A DNA stretch of 64,000 nucleotides from Lentisphaerae bacterium WC36 (GTDB taxonomy: Bacteria; Verrucomicrobiota; Lentisphaeria; Victivallales; SZUA-371): the NCBI GenBank assembly GCA_020683205.1, contig CP085689.1, forward strand, positions 1,860,001 to 1,924,000, given 5' to 3'. The position numbers and the translations under genes were made by a program. Under the pieces are notes generated by a model that saw nothing but the letters and a program-made list of their open reading frames with translations, was not told the origin of the DNA and made no database searches. Every line of letters starts with the position of its first letter. The stretch's first letter is position 1. This document shows, in pieces, positions 28,037 through 36,372 of the stretch.

Positions 28037-29272
28037 TCAATAATTTTTTAAACAGTTTTTCAACTTATCTACAAATAATTCAACCTCAGCAAAAGTCGTC
28101 GACTTACCAAAACTAACTCGTAACGCACCAAACCCAAAGTCTTTTGGCACCGCGATAGCTTGCAATGTTTTACTCATTTGTGAGGTTTCAGCTTCACAAG
28201 CACTCCCACTTGATACCATAATATTTTCAGCCGAAAGCATTCTTAAAATCACTGCACTTTGAACACCTGGCATAACAAAGTAACAAATATAAGGAGAACA
28301 ATGTTCTTTATTAATTAAAAACATTATTTTTTTTCCATTAAACAATATTATTTCACTTAATTTTTGAAATAAATAATCGCGTAAAGAACTTATTTTTTTC
28401 AAATTTTCACCCAACTCATTAAGGGAAATTTTGACGCTTTCAACCAGTGTCAAAGCCTCAAGTGGATTTACTCGACCAAGAGTATGAGTTCCCGATCTTT
28501 GAAATTTAAAAAATTCACTCATTTTATTTGGTTTTACATCACGGTAAACTAATGCGCCTCCCCCAAATGATCCAGTTTTATATCCAGAAATGACCAAGGC
28601 ATCAATTAAATTTTCATCAAAAAAATTACTGTTAATCAAAATTTTTCCAACACTTTGAATTGAATCAATTATTACCAAAGTATTATTATTGATTTTTTTT
28701 ACAGCAGAAGCAATTTTTTCAATATTTTCGATAACTCCAAGCTCACTATGAACATGATGAATTATCACTGCTTTACTATCTTCGTCCACTAAAGAGTTAA
28801 GCGTTTCAATATCAAAAAGCGATAATTCACTATTTGAATTTATAGATTGTAATTGCTGATACTTAAGTGAATTCTTCCAGATTCTTAACTCGCACTGAGA
28901 ACAATTTTTGATACTCTCGGTAATACTAGCGTGTTCAAGATTTGTGCAAATAATATTACCATTTCTAAAAAAAGGCGAGCTTAAAAAAGTTGCAATAGCA
29001 GAAGACCCAGAATTATTCCACAATACTTTTAAAGAAGAATTTTGTACACTATTATGCGCTATTTTTTTTTTATTTCTTTTCGAAAAACAATTTATTAATT
29101 GCTGTTCTGCCTCAGAAATTTTCGTTCGCAAATCGTACGCTGCGGTGTGGATAGCTTCTTGGTTGCAATAATTAACAAAAACATTGTCATTAAAAAATTT
29201 AATAACTTGTGCATCTGGCTTCATTGCTGCAGCATTATCAAGATATACCATTTGATTTGAATTATTTATCAT
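28037..29272 (-). CDS. Cysteine desulfurase, NifS/IscS-type class V aminotransferase
   Basis: 411 residues. The PLP enzyme takes sulfur from cysteine as a persulfide for iron-sulphur clusters or thio-modification. MVYLDNAAAM is the N-terminal signature, LEHAS holds the His that stacks on PLP, IDSIQSVGK the Asp and Gln, SGYKTGSFGGGALV the Schiff-base Lys, and SSGSACEAE the active-site Cys loop. The length is normal. The start overlaps the end of the DtxR-type gene by 11 nt, so the two are translationally coupled. No IscU-type scaffold gene is next to it. Sequence around 60-130 is rather divergent, so it may be a specialised rather than the housekeeping enzyme. Confidence 0.88.
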   Translation of the reverse strand: MINNSNQMVYLDNAAAMKPDAQVIKFFNDNVFVNYCNQEAIHTAAYDLRTKISEAEQQLINCFSKRNKKKIAHNSVQNSSLKVLWNNSGSSAIATFLSSPFFRNGNIICTNLEHASITESIKNCSQCELRIWKNSLKYQQLQSINSNSELSLFDIETLNSLVDEDSKAVIIHHVHSELGVIENIEKIASAVKKINNNTLVIIDSIQSVGKILINSNFFDENLIDALVISGYKTGSFGGGALVYRDVKPNKMSEFFKFQRSGTHTLGRVNPLEALTLVESVKISLNELGENLKKISSLRDYLFQKLSEIILFNGKKIMFLINKEHCSPYICYFVMPGVQSAVILRMLSAENIMVSSGSACEAETSQMSKTLQAIAVPKDFGFGALRVSFGKSTTFAEVELFVDKLKNCLKNY

Positions 29273-29681
29273 ATTGTTGTTTAAATTCTGTAAGTTTTTC
29301 AGGAGCTTTTTCTTTAATGAATTCAGTGAAACTAGTTACACGTTGTTTAAAATCTTCGCCAATCACATGTTCAATTCTACAAGCTATTTTATTTGCTTCA
29401 ACACTTTTACAGCCTAAAACTTCAATTAAAAAAGTTGCGAGGACACGATGCTTTTGGGCTAAAGCTTTGGCAATTTGTAAGCCCTCTTCAGTTAAAGTAA
29501 TTGTTTTACGGACTTCATAGTTTACTAAATTTTTCTCGGATAAGGCACGAATGGCTTCAGTTACTGATGCCATTCTAATTTCTAGAGCTTCAGCAATTGC
29601 TTTAGTATGAGCATGACCATGCTCCTCACATAGTTCATAAATAGTTTCAACATATCGTTCTTGATTGAGTGTAAGTTTCAT
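29262..29681 (-). CDS. DtxR/MntR-family metal-dependent transcriptional regulator
   Basis: 139 residues. The N-terminal winged helix (AEALEIRMASVTEAIRALSE, about 28-47) precedes the dimerisation and metal-binding domain, with HRVLATFLIEVLG and IACRIEHVIG supplying the His, Cys and Glu ligands of iron- or manganese-sensing members. There is no SH3-like third domain, as in MntR or IdeR short forms. With iron or manganese bound it should repress uptake or iron-sulphur genes. It leads an operon with a cysteine desulfurase, which suggests that metal status sets sulfur mobilisation. The 229-nt gap to the divergent gene at 29911 holds both promoters. Confidence 0.9.
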   Translation of the reverse strand: MKLTLNQERYVETIYELCEEHGHAHTKAIAEALEIRMASVTEAIRALSEKNLVNYEVRKTITLTEEGLQIAKALAQKHRVLATFLIEVLGCKSVEANKIACRIEHVIGEDFKQRVTSFTEFIKEKAPEKLTEFKQQYDK

Positions 29682-29910
29682 AGTTTTCCTAACAATTTTC
29701 AGTATTGACCAATTTAAGCGGATTTCTATAAATTAATTTTTAGAATTGACCGTGATAAAATATATCAAATATGTAACAATTTTACTTTAGTATTATTAAC
29801 TGTATTCTGCAAATGATTAAAGCTATAAATATTGCAAAAAAAACTTCAAAACATTATAATTAACAATAAAACTAAAAAATATTAGCTTTATTAAGCAAGG
29901 AAAAATAATC

Positions 29911-31437
29911 ATGAAATCTTTATTACACTGCTTATGGACTGGACCTGCGTTTCCATATCACTTGCGTTGTTTTATAAAAAACTGGGTTGGACATTTTAGA
30001 AAATCAAACAGCGAGTTTCAATTAGTAGTCTGGCTGACATCTGATTCTTATGATGCTGCGACAAAATATTTACAATCAGGGGCTGGCATTGGTAATTCTT
30101 CAGATCAAGCTGGTTGGGAACGCTGTATGCCAGGAGTAAAAGTTTTATTCAATAAAGCAAAATTAAATTTAAACTCCTTTTATATAGCTCTTGTTGAACC
30201 TGAATTTGCCAATTACCCTGAGACTCTACAAGCAATGTTCAAAGTATTTCAAAGTGGCAAAAGATACACTACAATTGGTAATATCGGGCGCTTAATGGCT
30301 TTAAATGCATGTGGAGGTATTTATACTGATGTTGACTACTTAAATCCCAATCCTGAGGTGCCATTTCCACGCACAATTGATGATATTATGCAATGTTTTA
30401 ATGAATCTAGTAATATTGATTTTTATCTTTCTGGCGCGAATTTAGATGGCAGATATTTAATAGAAAATCAGGCTATAGTTTTGCATCCACGGCGAATCGG
30501 AGTGTTAACGCCACTACTTAGAGAAATGTCGCAAAAGCTAGCACAAAATTTTGAAGAAGTTTATTTAGAAACCCAGAATAATGCTGAATTTTTGCAAGAT
30601 GTGCGATCAAAAAGAATGGCAAAGACTATGTTTACTGAAGGTGACCATAAAGACTTAATGGAAGCTTACAAAGCTAAAGATTTTGAAAAATTCAATAATG
30701 TTAATGCTAAAATTTTTCAAGGTACAGTACATGGTCATGTCATGAATAGCGCAGGCTTACTTGAATCACACTCTCCAGCTCTAGATAAACATGGAACAAG
30801 ACACCGCGGTTACCGTATGACTGGTAAATTAACTTATAGTTTAGTAGGTTTCTTTTTTAGCAGGCACCTACAAAGCATTGGTAAAAGAGATTATATTAAT
30901 CGTCACTGGACCTCTTTTGAGCGATATTTTGACAGCAAAGATATTGCGAATCAATTTCAATTTCTGGATCGCCGAGGACATAGGCAACCAATGTATTCAT
31001 GGGCAAACCCAGGTTTTTCACGATTAAATAAATTTGAAGCAGTTGCGAATAAGGTTCAAGAACGTTATATCGCAAGCAGAAATATGCTCAGTAAACAATT
31101 ACTTATAAATATGCTCAATGCCGCTGCGACTGTAAAATTTGGAAGGTTAGAGTCACGACAATCTAAACAACACCGTATGTTATCACTACGTAACCTTACA
31201 GACATGGTTCAAGGCATAACAAGAAATTATTTCCCACCGGCTCAAGCAACTGAATTATTAAAACAGTTCTTAGTCATTGCTTTCATTCGTATTGGTAAGG
31301 GAAGCACAACAAATATGGGAAAATTTGCCGTAGACACTCTCAACACTTCCAAATATGAAGGTTACCGACACTTAATTGATCCAGAAAAAAAACAATTAAG
31401 TTATGGGGATGTGGAAGCTTTTGCTCGTATGCAATAG
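29911..31437 (+). CDS. Stand-alone glycosyltransferase-like protein related to TcdA/TcdB toxin catalytic domains (copy 2)
   Basis: 508 residues, paralogous over its full length to the gene at 8209-9726. MKSLLHCLWTGPAFPY opens the fold, and NIGRLMALNACGGIYTDVDY (124-143) carries the Arg and the D-x-D (Asp140, Asp142) that bind metal and UDP-sugar in GT44-type enzymes. IENQAIV (184-190) resembles the INQA motif of clostridial glucosylating toxins. Asn124 replaces the usual Asp before the Arg, as in copy 1. Shared C-terminal blocks include MYSWANPGFSRL and LIDPEKKQLSYGD. There is no signal peptide, membrane segment or translocation domain. AAGGA precedes the ATG. Its last 15 nt and stop codon begin a tandem repeat. 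The substrate is unknown. Confidence 0.7.
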   Translation: MKSLLHCLWTGPAFPYHLRCFIKNWVGHFRKSNSEFQLVVWLTSDSYDAATKYLQSGAGIGNSSDQAGWERCMPGVKVLFNKAKLNLNSFYIALVEPEFANYPETLQAMFKVFQSGKRYTTIGNIGRLMALNACGGIYTDVDYLNPNPEVPFPRTIDDIMQCFNESSNIDFYLSGANLDGRYLIENQAIVLHPRRIGVLTPLLREMSQKLAQNFEEVYLETQNNAEFLQDVRSKRMAKTMFTEGDHKDLMEAYKAKDFEKFNNVNAKIFQGTVHGHVMNSAGLLESHSPALDKHGTRHRGYRMTGKLTYSLVGFFFSRHLQSIGKRDYINRHWTSFERYFDSKDIANQFQFLDRRGHRQPMYSWANPGFSRLNKFEAVANKVQERYIASRNMLSKQLLINMLNAAATVKFGRLESRQSKQHRMLSLRNLTDMVQGITRNYFPPAQATELLKQFLVIAFIRIGKGSTTNMGKFAVDTLNTSKYEGYRHLIDPEKKQLSYGDVEAFARMQ

Positions 31438-31585
31438 TTTTTACAGTAAATATAGTTCAAGAAGTAAAGCTTTTTGCTCGTATGCAATAGTTTTTACAGT
31501 AAATATAGTTCAAGAAGTAAAGCTTTTGCTCGTATGCAATAGTTTTTACAGTAAATATAGTTCAAGAAGTAAAGCTTTTTGCTCA
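31423..31585 (+). repeat. Three-unit 52-53-bp tandem repeat duplicating the 3' end of the preceding gene
   Basis: GCTCGTATGCAATAG begins at 31423, 31476 and 31528, and a degenerate fourth start is at 31581. Units are 53, 52 and 53 nt and almost identical. The first unit includes the last codons and stop of the glycosyltransferase-like gene, so each later unit carries a copy of that stop context. Confidence 0.93.
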
Positions 31586-31744
31586 TATTTAATATTTTTT
31601 TATAAATATTATTGTGTTTTGCTCATTAATAGTTATATTACTTGTTGTATTAATTTATTGGAAATACTACTAAGGTGTTGAGATAAAATATAATATCTAT
31701 AAATAACACCTTATAAATGAAAATTTATATTTACAGGATGAATA

Positions 31745-32314
31745 ATGGTGAAAAATTTTAAAAAATTAACTTTTATTATTGGCGCATTCTTTGTATTCAG
31801 CGTTTGTTTTGCTATTACAATGCAGTTAAAGAAACCTAGTTTAGAGCGTTTTTATAGTGGTTATATTATTGGAGGAGAACTTAGTTATAGTCCCGTGACG
31901 CTTGTAAACAAAAAGAATAAATTCAATTATGAAAGTTATGTAAACCCTGTTTATATTGCTTTATTTGTTCAATATGATAAAAACCGTAGCACAAGTGTTT
32001 ATGATTATTCATTAAACATTGCTGGAAATAGTTTTGATTGTTTGGCAATTCGTGAAGGCGACGGCTTTTTTGATATTAACAATAAGGTTTATAAAAAAAC
32101 TGATCCAAATAAAATTTACACCATGCTTTTTATTGTTGATTGGCCAACAACTAAACAAGAAATTGGTTCAAAAAAGGATGTTGTGTTGAAATATAACTTA
32201 AGCTATTTGGATCCAGCAATTACTAAAAAAGTTAAATTTTCCAATATTAAAAGTAATATTATTAGTGAACCAGGAAAATTCTTAAAGGATAAAGAACTCG
32301 ATGTCAAAGAGTAA
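31745..32314 (+). CDS. Small exported or membrane-anchored protein of unknown function
   Basis: 189 residues with one N-terminal hydrophobic segment (about 8-26) that may be an uncleaved anchor or signal peptide. The remainder is a strand-rich soluble domain with PVYIALFVQYD, NIAGNSFDCLAIREGDGFFD and YTMLFIVDWP. I do not recognise a family. AGGATGA precedes the ATG. Its last 14 nt overlap the start of the YgiQ-type gene, and that gene's ribosome binding site (AAAGGAT) lies inside it, so the two are co-transcribed. A functional link is unproven. Confidence 0.6.
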   Translation: MVKNFKKLTFIIGAFFVFSVCFAITMQLKKPSLERFYSGYIIGGELSYSPVTLVNKKNKFNYESYVNPVYIALFVQYDKNRSTSVYDYSLNIAGNSFDCLAIREGDGFFDINNKVYKKTDPNKIYTMLFIVDWPTTKQEIGSKKDVVLKYNLSYLDPAITKKVKFSNIKSNIISEPGKFLKDKELDVKE

Positions 32315-34232
32315 ACAAAATAATGATTTAAATAAAACCTTAACACATTCATCATTATTAAATCCTGAAAAATCATTAAATTCACAAGTGCCATTTATTC
32401 CATTAACGGTTGAAGAAGTAAAAAAACTAGGTTGGAATGATGGCATCGATGTTTTATTGATTACAGGTGATGCATATGTTGACCATCCATCATATGGTAT
32501 TTCGGTGATTGGTAGAATACTTTTAGAGCAAGGATACAAGGTCGCAATGATTGCTCAGCCAGACTGGAAAAATGTTGAATCATTAACAAAATTTGGCCGC
32601 CCTAAATTAGGTTGTGCTGTTACTTCAGGAAATATGGACTCAATGGTCAATATATATACTGCTGCACGCCGTTTGCGTAAAGATGATGTTTATTCAGTAA
32701 ATGGTGAAACAGGAAACCGCCCTGCACATGCGTTAGTGGTCTATAGTCAATTATGTCGTAGAGCATTCCCTGGAACAAAGGTTGTCATAGGCGGGCTAGA
32801 AGCAAGCTTACGGCGTATTGCACATTATGATTATTGGCAGGATAAGTTACGCCATAGTATTTTAGTCGATAGCAAAGCAGATATTTTATCCTATAGCATG
32901 GGTGAACATAGCATGACTAGAATTTTTGAGCGTATTGCTAATGGTGAATCACTACATGGAATTCGCGGAACTGCAACACTTTTAGGTAAAAATGCTGCAA
33001 ATGAATTTAAAAATAGTATTGAATTTAATAAATATTTAGCGTTACCATCATGGCAAGATATGACCTCTGATAAAAAGAATTTGATGGTTGCAACTAAATT
33101 AATTGAGCAAGAAATGAATCCATATTGTGGTCATGGCTTAACTCAAGAATATGGTGATAGATTATTAGTAATTGAACCATCACCATTGCCATTGACAACT
33201 AAAGAAATGGATGAAGTTCACGATTTACCATTTGCATATTCTCCTCACCCATTATATGGCGAAAATGTGCGTATTCCAGCATTTGAAACGATCAAAAATT
33301 CAATTCCGGCAGTACGTGGCTGCCCTGGTGGTTGTGCTTTTTGCGGACTGGTTTCACACCAAGGTCGTTTATTATCAAAACGTAGCCGTGATTCAGTAAT
33401 GCGTGAAGTTGACAAAATGTGCGGACGCAATGAATTTAGAGGTACTATTAGTGATATCGGTGGTCCTGCTGGTAATATTTATGGCAATAAGGCAAAAGAT
33501 GAAAATGTTTGCGCAAAATGTCGCCGTTCATCATGTCTTTTCCCACGAATTTGTCCAAATTATAATCATAATGCTGATGAATTAGTGCAATTATTAAAAG
33601 ATGTAAGGAATCATTCAAAAGTTAAACACGTCTATATAAACTCAGGAATTCGCTTAGAATTGGCGTTGCGCCAAAAAGAATTAACTAAGGAATTATTACA
33701 CCATCACACTAGCGGACATATGAAAGTTGCTCCAGAGCATTTAAACAATAAAGTATTACGTTTAATGCGCAAAAACCCCGCTGAAGATTTTTATAAATTT
33801 AAAAAAGTATTTGAAGAAATTAGTAAAGAAGCTGACAAGGAACAATACCTGATTCCATTGTTTATTTCTAACTTCCCAGGCTGTACCGAAGAAGATATGA
33901 AAACAGTTGATAATTATTTGGATAGTGAAAATTGGAGTCCACAACAAGTTCAGGATTATATTCCGTTACCAATGACTATGGGAGCAGCAATGTATTACAG
34001 CGGAATTGATTCTAATTTTAATGAAATTAGTGTAATGCGCGGGCTTAAAGAACGTCGCACACAAATGAATATGTTAAAGAAAAAGCGTAAAGGCAGTAAA
34101 TTTTATGGTAAAAATCGCGATTTTAAGCATAAACGCAATAAAAATCTTGATGGACGAAATTCAGAACAAAACTCTGAAAAAAATAACAATAGTCATCGCC
34201 ATAAATTCAATAAAAATCGCAAAAAAAACTAA
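32301..34232 (+). CDS. YgiQ-family radical SAM protein
   Basis: 643 residues, the usual length. An N-terminal B12-binding-like region (VLLITGDAYVDHPSYGISVI) leads to the radical SAM cluster motif RGCPGGCAFCGL (C-x3-C-x2-C), then HHTSGHMKVAPEH and MTMGAAMYYSG, all characteristic of YgiQ (UPF0313). A second Cys set, CAKCRRSSCLFPRIC, follows the radical SAM motif. The Lys/Arg/Asn-rich tail (about 590-643) suggests RNA or ribosome contact, but the reaction is unknown. It overlaps the preceding gene by 14 nt and ends at a terminator. Confidence 0.94.
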   Translation: MSKSKQNNDLNKTLTHSSLLNPEKSLNSQVPFIPLTVEEVKKLGWNDGIDVLLITGDAYVDHPSYGISVIGRILLEQGYKVAMIAQPDWKNVESLTKFGRPKLGCAVTSGNMDSMVNIYTAARRLRKDDVYSVNGETGNRPAHALVVYSQLCRRAFPGTKVVIGGLEASLRRIAHYDYWQDKLRHSILVDSKADILSYSMGEHSMTRIFERIANGESLHGIRGTATLLGKNAANEFKNSIEFNKYLALPSWQDMTSDKKNLMVATKLIEQEMNPYCGHGLTQEYGDRLLVIEPSPLPLTTKEMDEVHDLPFAYSPHPLYGENVRIPAFETIKNSIPAVRGCPGGCAFCGLVSHQGRLLSKRSRDSVMREVDKMCGRNEFRGTISDIGGPAGNIYGNKAKDENVCAKCRRSSCLFPRICPNYNHNADELVQLLKDVRNHSKVKHVYINSGIRLELALRQKELTKELLHHHTSGHMKVAPEHLNNKVLRLMRKNPAEDFYKFKKVFEEISKEADKEQYLIPLFISNFPGCTEEDMKTVDNYLDSENWSPQQVQDYIPLPMTMGAAMYYSGIDSNFNEISVMRGLKERRTQMNMLKKKRKGSKFYGKNRDFKHKRNKNLDGRNSEQNSEKNNNSHRHKFNKNRKKN

Positions 34233-34258
34233 GCTATTAATCGTATAAAAAATTCAAC

Positions 34259-34289
34259 ACCATAGCTTTAATGTTATGGTATTTTTTTT
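34259..34289 (+). terminator. Terminator after ygiQ
   Basis: ACCATA (34259-34264) pairs with TATGGT (34275-34280) and is followed by a run of eight T. Confidence 0.75.
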
Positions 34290-34533
34290 ATGACTTGGAT
34301 TAAAAAATAAATTCTAGGGTAATACATTAAAAGTTTTTTCATTAATTAAAATTTTGTCTAAGATAAAAGATAATATTATAGAAATAAAACAAGAAAATGA
34401 TTCTTTAATAATATTTGAGTAAAAATCTTATAATAATTGGTAAAGCGTTTTTATATAATATGCACAAATTACATTAAATGCGCTAAAAATAAAAAAACTA
34501 AATAATACAAGCAGATATTAAATTATAGATAAT
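34290..34533. other. Intergenic, no gene seen
   Basis: AT-rich stretch within the 382-nt gap after ygiQ. I see no coding signal or structured RNA before the promoter-like sequence at 34534. Confidence 0.5.
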
Positions 34534-34562
34534 TTGACACATAGGAGAATTAATGCTACTGT
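34534..34562 (+). promoter_or_regulatory. Candidate promoter of the small membrane-protein gene
   Basis: A perfect TTGACA (34534-34539) is followed after 17 nt by TACTGT (34557-34562), placing a start near 34569, before the gene at 34615. The stretch also holds AGGAGA followed by ATG CTA CTG TAA (34553-34564), which looks like a mini-frame but would lie upstream of the predicted start. Confidence 0.35.
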
Positions 34563-34614
34563 AAAATCCTATTTTTCATATTTTATTAAATAAGTTACCA
34601 ATTCAAAGGAAGTA

Positions 34615-34830
34615 ATGTTTAAAATTATGATTTTCTTATTTCTATTAACATCAGGCTTATTTTTGAGTTCTTTTTTTGTTCCAAACTCTAATTTTAGATG
34701 TTCTTTACTATTACCATGCTTAATATTGAACAGCTCATTAATATTATATACATGTAAAAAGCTAAAATTCAGACGACTGATTTTAATTTATTATATTTTA
34801 ATAAATATTACTATAACACTATCAGCTTAA
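34615..34830 (+). CDS. Possible small membrane protein
   Basis: 71 residues, almost wholly hydrophobic, with three likely membrane segments (about 3-22, 30-47, 53-70) separated by short polar turns such as CKKLKFRR. AAAGGAAG precedes the ATG closely and a promoter-like sequence lies upstream. There is no recognisable family. Chance open frames in AT-rich DNA often look hydrophobic, so this remains uncertain. Confidence 0.35.
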   Translation: MFKIMIFLFLLTSGLFLSSFFVPNSNFRCSLLLPCLILNSSLILYTCKKLKFRRLILIYYILINITITLSA

Positions 34831-34984
34831 TTATTTGAGATTTAACGACAATAAGTTGGAAGGGGGACATTCTAAATAAATATTTATCGTGTTAGTAAGT
34901 TTAATAACAAACATAACACCATGGTGTAAAGTTGAAAATATTAACTAATAAGGAGATAAAAAACAACTGAACATATAAAATTAA

Positions 34985-35720
34985 GTTCATGACAACTTAA
35001 GCAGCTTATTTCTAAAATTTTTCAGAAGAAATTTATAGATATTTTTATACCTATAATTGAATCTGAATTCACATTCTTTTAAGTACAAATAAAATGTGCT
35101 TTTAGAAATACCTCTAAAACGAGCAAGCCTAGTTTTGGCAATGCCCCAAAAATTCCCAATCCCATTGATGTGATTGTGTCCATCGGCGAATTCATTTTCG
35201 CCATGCTTAACACGATAGTGCCTTCGATAGCCAAAGTCAACCAATCCGTCGTAAGTTCTGAAATAATCGGTGTAAATTGTTGCATTTTTGGCAATTTTCT
35301 TGCTGACTATTGGGTAAAGTTACTGGTGAGAACAGTTATCCAATTGTTGGGTGTATACCTTCCCACCATGCTTAATCACACCAAAAACAATGCTTTTTCC
35401 ACGTGCTCCTCGACCCCGAACGCCACGTATACGACGAGCTCCAAAGCAGCTTTCATCAAGCTCGACACTACTGTCCTGAAAAAGACTTTCTTGCTTACAA
35501 ATCACAACAATTCTTAATCGAAAAGCCTTTAAAATATTGTTGACACTGCTACGACTTAGGTTCGTTAATTCTGCAATTTTTGATGCTTCAATATCGTAGA
35601 CAAAATACTTCAAAATCTCAAGAAACTTCGCATCAGAAATTTTCAACCGTTTTATAAATTTATTACTCATTTAATAAAAAAACTTAAATTAAAATATTTT
35701 CAAGTTTAGTTGTCATGAAC
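34985..35720 (-). mobile_element. IS1595/ISXO2-type insertion sequence, inactivated
   Basis: A 736-bp element bounded by inverted repeats: GTTCATGACAACT at 34985-34997 and its complement AGTTGTCATGAAC at 35708-35720. It contains one transposase reading frame on the minus strand, whose stop codon lies inside the left repeat. I could not identify an exact 8-bp target duplication in the A/T-rich flanks. Confidence 0.8.
34987..35670 (-). pseudogene. ISXO2-like (IS1595 family) transposase interrupted by an in-frame stop
   Basis: The frame encodes about 227 residues with a single TAA at 35322-35320 after DNCSHQ, beyond which the same frame continues LYPIVSKKIAKNATIYTDYF and on to the end. The helix-turn-helix (IAELTNLSRSSVNNILKAF), VELDESCFG with the first catalytic Asp, YTDYF with the second, and HNHINGIGNFWG with the third-residue region follow the family order. 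The Glu kept as GIENFWG in the decayed copy at 51.9-52.5 kb is Gly here. Both changes should abolish transposition. Readthrough of the stop cannot be excluded from sequence alone, but the Glu loss argues against activity. Confidence 0.85.
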
Positions 35721-35928
35721 CAAAAATTTAAAGATTCTCAAGATGTTTTTTATATAATCATGATGAAAAATAAGTATAAAATCCATAGTACGTTTTGGTA
35801 TTACGACTAGTATAATGATTCCGTAAAAAGAAAAAATAATCGTAAATATAAGACTAAAAACGTTAATTATTTAAATATAAAAAAAATTTTAAACAACGAT
35901 GAAAATTAACTTTTATTTTTCGCTATTT

Positions 35929-36372
35929 TTATGGCTTCCAAGATTTTAGTTTTGGTAAATAGCGTGGCACATGCTTACAGTATTCTTCATATTCTTTGCC
36001 AAAACGTTTACGCAAACCACGCTCTTCAATCAGCGGAAAGTAAATCATATTAAATATAATAAAAATAACCAAATAAATCCCTAAGTTGATTGATTGAAAA
36101 TAAAACGCTTCACCCAATTGAATCAACCAAATACTCGTTAACATCGGATTACGAATATAGCAATATGGTCCACTGATCACCAGTTTTTTAGGCGGATTCC
36201 ACGGCGCTAACGTCCCCTTCCCGATTTTCGCAAAAAGCCACATTGTCCACAGCGCTAAAATAAATCCTAATATGCCAAAAATTATTGATACATAAAATTG
36301 TAAATCTTTCCATGTAGAACACTTAAATTCACTAAAAAGCAAAATAATTGCTGGAACAATTACTACTGCCAT
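35929..36372 (-). CDS. Isoprenylcysteine carboxyl methyltransferase/phospholipid methyltransferase-like membrane protein
   Basis: 147 residues with three or four membrane helices. VISGPYCYIRNPMLTSI and EERGLRKRFGKEYEEYCKHV with PRYLPKL are the SAM-binding hallmarks of the ICMT/PEMT family of membrane methyltransferases. In bacteria the acceptor is often a lipid or unknown. The frame stays open upstream of this ATG for about 14 codons (…RAILALPF) without ATG, GTG or TTG, so the protein may start earlier from a rare codon or be slightly shortened; AGGA at about 36402 has no matching start. It is monocistronic. Confidence 0.8.
   Translation of the reverse strand: MAVVIVPAIILLFSEFKCSTWKDLQFYVSIIFGILGFILALWTMWLFAKIGKGTLAPWNPPKKLVISGPYCYIRNPMLTSIWLIQLGEAFYFQSINLGIYLVIFIIFNMIYFPLIEERGLRKRFGKEYEEYCKHVPRYLPKLKSWKP

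Noticed and set aside
31403-31681. 92-codon frame with repeated SFYSKYSSRSKAF-like units
   Set aside because: It is the tandem repeat read in another frame and overlaps the end of the real gene; no start or ribosome binding site supports it.
34553-34564. Three-codon frame ATG CTA CTG TAA behind a good AGGAGA, a possible leader peptide
   Set aside because: It overlaps the -10 region of a promoter-like TTGACA...TACTGT pair, so it would lie upstream of the transcript start; too short to judge.
35170-35517. 115-codon plus-strand frame inside the insertion sequence
   Set aside because: It is antisense to the transposase, whose motifs are clear on the minus strand.
34976-35729. 8-bp target duplication around the first insertion sequence
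   Set aside because: Flanking 8-mers are A/T-rich and differ at several positions, so a duplication cannot be claimed.
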